This document shows, piece after piece, positions 1 through 8,100 of a stretch of 64,000 nucleotides of DNA (its first letter is position 1; each line of letters begins with the position of its first letter). The notes beneath the pieces are model-generated. The model worked only from the letters and a program-made list of their open reading frames with translations. It was not told the DNA's origin and did no database searches. The position numbers were made by a program, and so were the translations under genes. Source of the stretch: an uncultured Bacteroidales bacterium (GTDB taxonomy: Bacteria; Bacteroidota; Bacteroidia; Bacteroidales; UBA932); NCBI GenBank assembly GCA_937899055.1, contig CALBPX010000041.1:1-64000 (forward strand). The letters are read 5' to 3'.

Positions 1-400
1 TGGACAAGAATGTCATTGATGTGAGGAAAATACTTTTCCATTTAACAAATCTTGGTTTTTTGGTCTCTGCCGGGCGCGGACGCGGAACCACCTATAGTGT
101 TACTTCCGCCCCCGTAAGTAACACTAACGGGAGCGAAATTAACATTAATGGGGAAAAATTAACATTAAGGGCTCGCGCATTAACACTAACGAGCACCAGA
201 TAATAATCGCCTTGCGGGAGAAAGTCTTGGAATTTTGCGTAGAGCCGCATACTGTTAAAGAGATTCTTGCTTATATTGACAGAACGAATCAGTATCGGAA
301 TGTACAGGTCTTTATTAAGGCGCTTGTTGAACAAGGCCGTCTCGTCCCGGAAGATCCGAACAAGAAACGTAATGTCAGATATATGGTTCCTAATAAATGA
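1..400 (+). pseudogene. C-terminal part of an HTH-bearing ATP-binding (AlbA_2/AAA_4-like) protein, frameshifted
   Basis: The gene runs in from the left edge. One frame reads through a winged-helix-like segment ending in GRGRGTTYSV, then an Asn/Thr/Ser-rich linker, and stops at 201-203. A second frame, open from 149 and ending at the TGA 398-400, continues with a second helix-rich module (REKVLEFC...NVRYMVPNK) that resembles the terminal winged helix of the same family. The two halves only make a normal protein if joined by a frameshift between about 149 and 200, so this is probably a broken gene or a sequencing error in the repetitive linker. The family assignment is from memory of similar Bacteroidota proteins (transcriptional-regulator-like, often near mobile DNA). 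The catalytic part lies outside the window. Confidence 0.5.
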
Positions 401-467
401 CCTGGCTCGAACTCATAACGCCCATTCCCAAAACGCTCATCCCAGATGATGAGTACTGCCGTGGCTT
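398..467 (+). repeat. Distal copy of the CRISPR 5' flank
   Basis: These 70 bp match 2031-2100, directly before the first array repeat, at 60 of 70 positions without a gap. The 33 bp next to the repeat differ only once. Both copies contain the inverted repeat CTCATC-N6-GATGAG, and both are followed at once by a 47-bp CRISPR repeat (decayed here, perfect at 2101). The TGA ending the upstream gene is the first codon of the copy. It probably marks an older leader end or a duplicated one. Confidence 0.8.
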
Positions 468-514
468 GTTGTGAATTGCTTTCGAATTCTTATCTTCGAC
501 AAATGATAGACAGC
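468..514 (+). repeat. Isolated degenerate CRISPR repeat
   Basis: This 47-bp unit matches the array repeat at 45 of 47 positions. One of the two changes turns the internal TATCTTTG into TATCTTCG. The other changes the 3' part from ATAAACAGC to ATAGACAGC. No second repeat follows within spacer distance, so it is not a working array unit. It sits about 1.6 kb upstream of the array with the same 5' flank. Confidence 0.9.
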
Positions 515-623
515 AGCTGGGAAGCCGAACCGCTGCTGGAGTTTCTCGATGATGGAAATCATCGTGTGCCATTCATAGGTGTTACCAGAATGGATCTCAT
601 ATCTAATCGGATTGCCCCCATGT
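515..623 (-). pseudogene. Remnant of an insertion-sequence transposase
   Basis: Read on the minus strand, about 36 codons give a peptide containing GNPIRYEIHSGNTYEWHT followed by SIIEKLQQRFGFPA. This pattern (G-x-P, then EGN/SGNT-x-E-x-HT) recalls the DDE-transposase core of IS4/IS1634-type elements. The frame meets a stop just upstream and ends exactly at the decayed CRISPR repeat, with no start or C-terminal half, so it is only a scrap. No terminal inverted repeats could be assigned. Confidence 0.5.
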
Positions 624-634
624 TTTTAAGCGGC

Positions 635-658
635 AGATACTGTGCTAGCACAGTATCT
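635..658. promoter_or_regulatory. 24-bp perfect palindrome upstream of the YhcG-like gene
   Basis: AGATACTGTGCT is followed directly by its exact reverse complement. A second, overlapping inverted pair, GGCAGATA (632-639) and TATCTGCC (670-677), encloses it. It lies about 43-95 bp before the nuclease start at 730. It could be an operator, an IS end or a hairpin. No T tract follows, so a terminator is less likely. Confidence 0.55.
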
Positions 659-700
659 CGATTTTGTCATATCTGCCAAACCTAGGATGTAAAAAAGAAT

Positions 701-708
701 TAACTTTG
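701..708 (+). promoter_or_regulatory. Possible -7 promoter element of the YhcG-like gene
   Basis: TAACTTTG fits the Bacteroidota -7 consensus TAnnTTTG and lies 21 bp before the ATG at 730. No TTG is found at the usual 17-23 bp upstream spacing, so the call is weak. Confidence 0.35.
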
Positions 709-729
709 TATGGATTATAGGGTGTAGTT

Positions 730-1815
730 ATGGAACGATTGATGACAACAGACAAGGAATACTCCCTGTGGATTGCAGAGCTGGCACAACGATATCGCTC
801 CAGCCAGATTAAGGCTGCGGTAAAGGTCAATGATGAGATGCTTCGCTTCTATTGGTCAGTAGGAGAGGACATAGAGAAACGGCAATTGGAGAATCGCTAC
901 GGCAGCCATTTCTATGAGAATGTGAGTAAGGACTTGAGGAAGACTTTGGGACTGACACGTGGGATGTCTGAGTCAACTATGCGATACGCACATCACTTCT
1001 ATTGTCTTTATAGTCAACTTATAGGAAATCTCCAGCAAGATGCTGAAGATTTCAAGACTCCAATTCTTCAGCAAGATGCTGAAGTTTTCAAGGTCATCTT
1101 CAATATACCTTGGACCCACCACATGTGCATCATCGATAAAGTGAAAGGTGATGCCAGTAAAGGTCTTTTCTTTGCTAGGAAGTCTCTGGATAATAATTGG
1201 GGAAGAGCAGTGCTTCTGAACTTCCTCTCATCAGACCTTTACGAGCGCCAGGGCGCAGCCCAGACCAATTTTGCGCTCACCATACCGGCACCCGAAAGCG
1301 AACTTGCCCAGGAGCTTTTGAAAAGTCCGTACGACTTCTCATTCTTGCCGGGAAAAGAGAGGTATCAAGAGGCCGAACTGAAAGATGCCTTGATTGAGCA
1401 TATCACCCGGTTCTTGGTTGAATTGGGGAAAGGATTCTCTTATGTAGGCAAGGAGTATCGCCTAGTCGCAGGAGGGAAAGAGAAGTTCATCGACCTGCTC
1501 TTTTACATTATCCCGCTGCATCGATATTGCGTGATTGAGGTCAAGGTTACGGAGTTCGATTTCCCTGATCTGGGTCAGCTGTCCGGATATGTCGCCATGG
1601 TGGACGACCTTCTCAATACGGAGGTCGAGAAGTCCGCTATCGGCCTGCTGATTTGCAAAGAAAAGAACAACGTTCTGGCTCGATATGCCTTGTCAACAAT
1701 CAATCGCCCGATGGGAATCTCTGAATATGAGGTTGCCCGACAGCAACTTCCGGACGATCTGAAGAACGCACTCCCTTCCACTGAAGAAATCGAAAAGGGG
1801 CTGATGGAAAAGTAG
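730..1815 (+). CDS. YhcG-like PD-(D/E)XK nuclease-domain protein (DUF1016 family)
   Basis: This 361-residue protein has the two-part layout of the YhcG family. The N-terminal half is helical and DUF1016_N-like, with the motif SHFYENVSKDLRK near residues 57-69. The C-terminal half is a restriction-like nuclease fold, in which D255 (FIDLLFY) and E270-x-K272 (VIEVK) form the PD-(D/E)XK signature. GQLSGYVAMVDDLL and IGLLICK follow as in relatives. Family members often sit in restriction, mobile or defence contexts; their biochemical role is not settled. A short internal duplication, LQQDAEDFK/LQQDAEVFK, lies in the middle linker. An ATG at 742 is an alternative start. The gene stands alone between the decayed CRISPR repeat and the array, in a region of IS debris, which suggests acquisition by transfer. 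Confidence 0.88.
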   Translation: MERLMTTDKEYSLWIAELAQRYRSSQIKAAVKVNDEMLRFYWSVGEDIEKRQLENRYGSHFYENVSKDLRKTLGLTRGMSESTMRYAHHFYCLYSQLIGNLQQDAEDFKTPILQQDAEVFKVIFNIPWTHHMCIIDKVKGDASKGLFFARKSLDNNWGRAVLLNFLSSDLYERQGAAQTNFALTIPAPESELAQELLKSPYDFSFLPGKERYQEAELKDALIEHITRFLVELGKGFSYVGKEYRLVAGGKEKFIDLLFYIIPLHRYCVIEVKVTEFDFPDLGQLSGYVAMVDDLLNTEVEKSAIGLLICKEKNNVLARYALSTINRPMGISEYEVARQQLPDDLKNALPSTEEIEKGLMEK

Positions 1816-1862
1816 CTTCTCCTCCATCATTTGTCACCCTCAGCTTGCTGGTTTCGTGGCAA

Positions 1863-1891
1863 CCCTCCTCTGCGTTTATACATCAGGAGGG
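1863..1891 (+). terminator. Possible weak terminator after the nuclease gene
   Basis: CCCTCCT (1863-1869) and AGGAGGG (1885-1891) form a 7-bp stem with a 15-nt loop, 48 bp after the stop codon. Only a weak T content follows, so termination is uncertain. Confidence 0.35.
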
Positions 1892-1939
1892 TATTGAGTT
1901 ACCCCGTACCCTTCCTGTTTTCCGCAAGGGACGCCCATT

Positions 1940-2098
1940 TCAGTAGTTGGCTGAGATTATGTTGAGGAGTTCGGTGACTTCAGGCTGCTCCTCGGTGTGT
2001 AGAAGTACCGATATACGCTTCCCTAAGAAATGACCTGGCTGGGCATCACAATACCTATTCCCCAAACGCTCATCCCAGATGATGAGTGCTGCCGTGGC
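1940..2098 (-). pseudogene. Unrecognised minus-strand coding remnant overlapping the CRISPR flank
   Basis: The minus strand is open for about 52 codons from the first array repeat to a TGA at 1940-1942. It reads ATAALIIWDERLGN, then PGHFLGKRISVLLHTEEQ, and ends in IISANY, which looks like a natural protein C-terminus. No start codon exists because the array interrupts it. The distal flank (398-467) keeps a similar frame (LIIWDER, GH-LLG) before diverging. I do not recognise the family. It may be the end of a gene truncated when the array formed or rearranged, or a chance open frame. Confidence 0.35.
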
Positions 2099-2100
2099 TT
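2031..2100 (+). promoter_or_regulatory. CRISPR 5' flank (probable leader end)
   Basis: This segment lies directly before the first perfect repeat, on the side expected for the leader if crRNAs read left to right. It contains CTCATC-N6-GATGAG ending 15 bp before the repeat, and it is duplicated at 398-467. The short conserved inverted repeat is a candidate anchoring site for spacer insertion. This is inference from position and conservation. Confidence 0.55.
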
Positions 2101-3759
2101 GTTGTGAATTGCTTTCGAATTCTTATCTTTGACAAATGATAAACAGCAGTCTTCGCGAAAACGCTGCTCTCCATATGGTTGTGAATTGCTTTCGAATTCT
2201 TATCTTTGACAAATGATAAACAGCTAACTAAAAGAAAAAGCAAAATTATATGGGTTGTGAATTGCTTTCGAATTCTTATCTTTGACAAATGATAAACAGC
2301 AATACGTGGTATTGGAGTTATAGTCAGCACGTTGTGAATTGCTTTCGAATTCTTATCTTTGACAAATGATAAACAGCAATTCTAAGCGTTTTGAAGCTGC
2401 TCGCAGGGTTGTGAATTGCTTTCGAATTCTTATCTTTGACAAATGATAAACAGCAAGACAAAGACTACACAATCAGCAATCTGCGTTGTGAATTGCTTTC
2501 GAATTCTTATCTTTGACAAATGATAAACAGCACTGTATAAAGCGAATGATAGGCAGACTAGTTGTGAATTGCTTTCGAATTCTTATCTTTGACAAATGAT
2601 AAACAGCCGCGGACACTGTAGCCCAAAGCGACGATGAGTTGTGAATTGCTTTCGAATTCTTATCTTTGACAAATGATAAACAGCCATTCTTACGACCGAT
2701 ACCGGAAGCTTATGTTGTGAATTGCTTTCGAATTCTTATCTTTGACAAATGATAAACAGCACGTCAACTGGAAAAATAAATCTGTAACCTGTTGTGAATT
2801 GCTTTCGAATTCTTATCTTTGACAAATGATAAACAGCAGGTCGAGACCAAACCAGCGCCTGCACCGGGTTGTGAATTGCTTTCGAATTCTTATCTTTGAC
2901 AAATGATAAACAGCAACCAAATCGCTACTGCTTACAATTGTAAGGTTGTGAATTGCTTTCGAATTCTTATCTTTGACAAATGATAAACAGCTGGCTCCGG
3001 CTCAAGCTCAAGCTCAAGCGAGTTGTGAATTGCTTTCGAATTCTTATCTTTGACAAATGATAAACAGCATAAGCTCTCGTTAGACGGGGCTGGACATTGT
3101 TGTGAATTGCTTTCGAATTCTTATCTTTGACAAATGATAAACAGCTTATAATATGTAAAACAAATGAAAAAGCTTGTTGTGAATTGCTTTCGAATTCTTA
3201 TCTTTGACAAATGATAAACAGCCAGAAAGATGGTGGCTTTATATCTAAGGCGTTGTGAATTGCTTTCGAATTCTTATCTTTGACAAATGATAAACAGCCA
3301 GCAAGGATCGTAGCAGAAGAGATCGTGGTTGTGAATTGCTTTCGAATTCTTATCTTTGACAAATGATAAACAGCTTACTGAATTCAAGTTTTCAACCAAC
3401 AAACGTTGTGAATTGCTTTCGAATTCTTATCTTTGACAAATGATAAACAGCGGGAGGATTCTCCGCAATATCGGATGATGGGTTGTGAATTGCTTTCGAA
3501 TTCTTATCTTTGACAAATGATAAACAGCACATCATTGGAAATCTTAGCGTCATTCATAGTTGTGAATTGCTTTCGAATTCTTATCTTTGACAAATGATAA
3601 ACAGCAGGTGCGGCCTGATGATGCATCGGTTGAGGGTTGTGAATTGCTTTCGAATTCTTATCTTTGACAAATGATAAACAGCAATTCACCATCATTGTTT
3701 ATCTGTCGGTCTGTTGTGAATTGCTTTCGAATTCTTATCTTTGACAAATGATAAACAGC
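2101..3759 (+). CRISPR. Type II-C CRISPR array, 22 repeats and 21 spacers
   Basis: The 47-bp repeats begin GTTGTGAATTGCTTTC and end GATAAACAGC. They start at 2101, 2178, 2254, 2331, 2408, 2485, 2561, 2638, 2714, 2791, 2868, 2945, 3022, 3099, 3176, 3252, 3328, 3405, 3482, 3559, 3636 and 3713, and they appear identical. Sixteen spacers are 30 bp and five (following repeats 2, 6, 8, 15 and 16) are 29 bp. The orientation is set by the GTTGT end and by the tracrRNA anti-repeat at 9283-9301, which pairs with repeat positions 2-12. crRNAs therefore read left to right, towards the cas operon. Each repeat contains TTG (positions 2-4), 19 bp, then TATCTTTG (24-31), a complete Bacteroidota promoter. No repeat decays at either end. 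Confidence 0.98.
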
Positions 3760-3812
3760 ACAACTTGTAGAAAGCGCTGTAAAACAAAAAGATATATGTT
3801 GTTTATCGATTA

Positions 3813-3842
3813 GAAAATCCTGGCATATTTGTCAGGATTTTC
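3813..3842. terminator. Bidirectional terminator between array and cas2
   Basis: GAAAATCCTG (3813-3822) and CAGGATTTTC (3833-3842) form a perfect 10-bp stem with a 10-nt loop. T-rich sequence follows on the plus side, and the A-rich arms serve both directions. It lies where rightward array transcripts meet leftward cas transcripts. Confidence 0.8.
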
Positions 3843-3863
3843 TTCTTGTATATGCATTTTTAT

Positions 3864-4196
<333 letters not shown>

Positions 4197-5126
4197 TTAT
4201 TTCATGGAAGGATAAGATATCTTTTTTGAACTGCCGTTAAAACAGCGGAATAAGGAGGCTGAGGTGGTAGTTGCAGCAATCATGAGGGGGCTGCGTTTCC
4301 CCTCAATTTCAACATCAATTGCGGGAATCTCAAGAAGTCTGGATTTTAAGGCTGTAATGAGTTTAGGAGACCATGTGTCGTAATATTCACAAATGTCAAA
4401 AACTAATTTATCTACAAAAGGGCGGTAGGGTTCCATTATATCGTCAGCAAGGCAATAGGCATTATACCTATTATGATGATGAATCCCTAATGTCGGAAGC
4501 AATCCACTAGAAACCAGAGCCCTGGCAATAACGGCTCTGAGAATTGCGTATCCGTAGTTAAGAAGGTTGTTCGGAGGTTCTTCATCTCGTCCCCTTACAA
4601 AATAGGGCACTTTAGGAAAAATATTTTTCCAGTAGTAGGCAGCAGCCCTTGCCTCAAGATTTTCAGGATCTCCGCTTCTGACGGATTCTGCCCATACAAT
4701 CATATTGGGGAAATTGGTCCCGGTAGTATATTTTAAGGCTTGGGCTTGATTGCGGATTTTGCTGGAAACAGTCTGTTGCCACAGTTGCTTCTTCAGTGGA
4801 AGGGAGGCTTCTATCTGAGCAAGAAACCGTTCATTCTGAAGAGTATTGCCTTGGAGGGGAAGCAAAAGGCCTTGGGGCATTGATTCTGGGGTGCAGGTTA
4901 TAACGGCAACATTGTTAGCGAGCAATTCTGAAATAAGGCAAGATGTTATGGTTATCTGCCTGTTATCCAGAACTACCACCCCAATATCCTCAACGGGAAT
5001 TGTGCGGATAATTTTTTCTTCCTTTGAATAAGGGAAATCGTCATCCTCAGGTTTCTGGATAACCATCTGCCGGTTGCTTAGTGACAGATAGGCAGGATTC
5101 CCAAAATATAGAGTCTTTTTAATCAT
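4197..5126 (-). CDS. cas1: CRISPR integrase Cas1
   Basis: This 309-residue Cas1 catalyses spacer integration with Cas2. It starts with KKTLYFGNPAYLSLSNRQMVI, followed by the beta-domain segment VEDIGVVVLDNRQITIT. The helical catalytic domain has NLEARAAAYYWKNIF (the family glutamate), NNLLNYGYAILRAVIARALVSSGLLPTLGIHHHNRYNAY (metal-ligand His region) and LADDIMEPYRPFVD (the conserved Asp/Glu). The start ATG overlaps the cas9 end by 8 bp, and the stop abuts the cas2 start, so the three are translationally linked. It is of typical type II length. All expected catalytic motifs are visible, so it is probably active. Confidence 0.97.
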   Translation of the reverse strand: MIKKTLYFGNPAYLSLSNRQMVIQKPEDDDFPYSKEEKIIRTIPVEDIGVVVLDNRQITITSCLISELLANNVAVITCTPESMPQGLLLPLQGNTLQNERFLAQIEASLPLKKQLWQQTVSSKIRNQAQALKYTTGTNFPNMIVWAESVRSGDPENLEARAAAYYWKNIFPKVPYFVRGRDEEPPNNLLNYGYAILRAVIARALVSSGLLPTLGIHHHNRYNAYCLADDIMEPYRPFVDKLVFDICEYYDTWSPKLITALKSRLLEIPAIDVEIEGKRSPLMIAATTTSASLFRCFNGSSKKISYPSMK

Positions 5127-8100
5127 ATTCGCCAGTTTGGACTATTTCTCCGATATGGTTGATCCTGACCTTTACCACACCTGCCAAATTCGAAATCTTC
5201 GTTATTCTTTTCCAAGTGATGTCTTGAAGTTGCTTGGTGTTCTCAAGGTTTGTTTCCAAATGATGTCTGAAACTATAATACTTCGAACTTAGTTTTTGTA
5301 TCCTAAACAAGTTTGGACTGATTATAGCATAGTTGGACTTGTCGGTTAGGTCAATGTCTTCAGGGTTGAAAACAATGTTGCCATCTTTGTCCGTCCGCGG
5401 GAAAACAAACATCTCATTTATTTTCATACTGAACAGGAATGTCCACCCTTCGCTCTTTTTATAGTCTTTATCAACAGGTTTAAGCCCTTGTGAAACCCTT
5501 TCAAGTGCCTCAAAGAAGGTTACAACCTTTTCTTGATATTCTCCGTCGGCATCTTTGTAAATGGCAACATGATGATTATTACTAAGGTTCACATAATCGC
5601 TCCCCTGTGAATTACCTTCCGAATCCAGAATAAGGTTTCCGTCTTTATCTCTCTTATCATGAAGTGCTACTCCAGGAATATTCTCTGCGATTGTAACTCT
5701 TTTGAGTTGAATTCCCTTTTCCTTGTTGAGCCAGATTGGATTTCTGTCAAGGTTACTGAACGCTTTACGAGAATCATTGTTAAACTCATTCAGTCTTTCT
5801 TGAAGGATTTTCTTGCATCCAGAGTCCAGAACCTTGTCTAGATTAAGATCAGGAGATATATCCTTTCTTATTGCATAGACGGTTTGTGGCCTTGTACATT
5901 TGACCTTAACTCCGATTTTTCCTGTGTGGTTGTCATCCAGCCATATAGGATTTTTGTCAACGGAGTTCTTTCCGGTAAAAGCTTTTTTAGGATCTCCTCC
6001 GAATTCAGCCAGTCGTTTCAACAAAGCTACACGCTCTTTTAAGCTGGAAACAAAAGCAATCTTATCGGCCGTAAGTGTTCCTCCTACTTTTTCTTCAAAA
6101 GTCTCATATATAGTCCTTTTACCATATATTGTCTCCATGTGCAGCTGACCTCTTGGCGTAAGCTCAACAGTCTGGTTATATCCGTTTTTCTTTTTGCTCC
6201 TGTTTATATTTCTTGTTACGACCTTGTTTTTAGCTTTGATTGAGACAAGTGTTGACTCCAATTCTTTCTTGAAAGCAGTCCGGAGCTCATCCAGCGGCAT
6301 GGGAGGGGTGAGTATTTTCTTGCCCTTGGAATTTTTTATGACAGCAGAGGCCGCTTCGTCAAAAATCGTCCCGGACTCGCCGATAACCTGGTTCAAATCA
6401 TTAAGATACTTAATATGAGAAGGTTTTGTGAAAGCAATAGTCAGGGCATCCATTTCATGGTGCCTGTGATCTTTTCTCTTTGTCCAATCATCAATAATTT
6501 CTATTTCCTGTCCGTTTCTTTCTTCCTTATGGGTAAGCCCGGCTTTTTGATATTTTGGCATATTGAGCTCTTTCATGATATCTACCAATTGCCAGTCTTC
6601 CCTAAGCCTTGCAGTTATGCTTCCATTCGTTGGAACTACAGTCTTGACATAAGACTCCAGTATTTCTCTGGCCTTTACGGCTATGTATCTGGAATCGTTA
6701 AGGTCTCTTGCAACAAAATCTTCTGGTATATCGCTCTGTTTCATGAGCAGTTTATTCATTTTGGCCTTTGTAATCTTGTTTGAGGAGTACAGGTCTTTTA
6801 CCCTCCTTTCATACTGTTCCAGCTCTTCTTTGCCATATTCAGATTCAACGAAATCTCTTGCGGTCTGGCGACCTTTCTTAATGTTTACATCCTTGAATTC
6901 CAGAGTTTTGTTAGAATAAGAGTCATCAAAGAGCAGAGCTTGTGGAATGATGTGCTCAATGTCAACATGGTTGGAGAAGATTTCCTCTTTCTGAATCTTC
7001 CTGTTTGAGTATAATGCTTTATATCCGTTGGATTCCAGTTCTTTATAAAGCTTGTAGCGAAGAATGTCGTTTTTTGTGGGATTCTTTATACCGAAGCTTT
7101 CTTTGAGGATTTTTGAATCTTCCGTATTCTGCTTTTCTTTTTCAAGGTTAGAGGTATAGGCACGTTCTCGTTGCTGCTTATTCTGTTTCAGCTCCCTTGC
7201 GAATTCCACATGAATCTCATCTGGTTTTCCGTAATAATCGCCGAGGGTGTTAATTGTATTTATCATCTGGTTGAGGATTTTTTCAACCACCGGGTTACGT
7301 AAACTGTTTTTAGGCAGGACCGTTAATTTTTCAACCAGCGGCTTGTCTTCAATCTGCTGCTTTGAAAGAGAGCGTTTAGAGTGGTTGTATCCTGCATAAG
7401 CACAGGCAACATCATACGTATTGCCATCCATCAGATAGGGTAGAATCTTTATCATGGCCTTATGAGAAAGAGAGCCATAGTCATCTTTGAACTTGATGCC
7501 AGAAACTATTCTGGACAGATTTTCAGGGAAACCGGAAATTTCAGAAATCTTGGAAACAAGACTTTCATCACCGGTTCTGGAATTGTCTCCCTCATAAGAA
7601 TAGAGAAGATGCCATAGGCAGAAGAGCGGCTGTTTCTCAAAGTCTTCTTTAGGCAGTAAGTAGTTTATGCTTAGAATCTTTTGATTAAATCCGAATTCCT
7701 TGAATTTGACATTGAGAATGTCCATTATATAGTCGGCTGCAAATTTCTTGGGATCATATTCAGAGTCATCTATGCTTCCGATAGCTTTAAGAAACTGAGA
7801 AATAAATGCTGCAAAGGTTTCATTGCCTTGAATCTTTTCGTAGTTAGTTTCATAGTATTTAGAATCTTTGCCAAACATGATTTTCAGGACATCCTTGGAA
7901 TCCATATTACCCTTTACCCTGAGTTCGTTGGCTATCTTATTCTTTTCATCCTGATCAAGAGGTCTTTCTTCTCCATCAAGTTTGTTGATTAGCTTGATGT
8001 TATTGATGTTTTGCCACATCTTGAATTCTTGGAAGACAAGGGAAGATCTTGGGGCTACTCTGGGGCCTCTCATTACCTTTTTGTCCTTTCCGTTTATTTT

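Noticed and set aside
2070..3695. Small open frames on the minus strand across the array
   Set aside because: They consist of translated CRISPR repeats joined by spacers (the same VYHLSKIRIRKQFTT or CLSFVKDKNSKAIHN peptide recurs), so they are not genes.
2148..3712. Spacers matching sequences in this window (self-targeting)
   Set aside because: No spacer was seen to match elsewhere by eye, but this was not an exhaustive search; it needs an alignment against the whole genome and phage data.
3797..3812. Second anti-repeat or degenerate repeat after the array (TGTTTATC)
   Set aside because: Only about eight bases match the repeat 3' end in reverse complement, which chance can explain. The tracrRNA at 9281-9362 accounts for the anti-repeat fully.
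3760..3863. csn2 or cas4 gene next to cas2
   Set aside because: The gap after the array is 104 bp and holds only the terminator, so the locus is not II-A or II-B.
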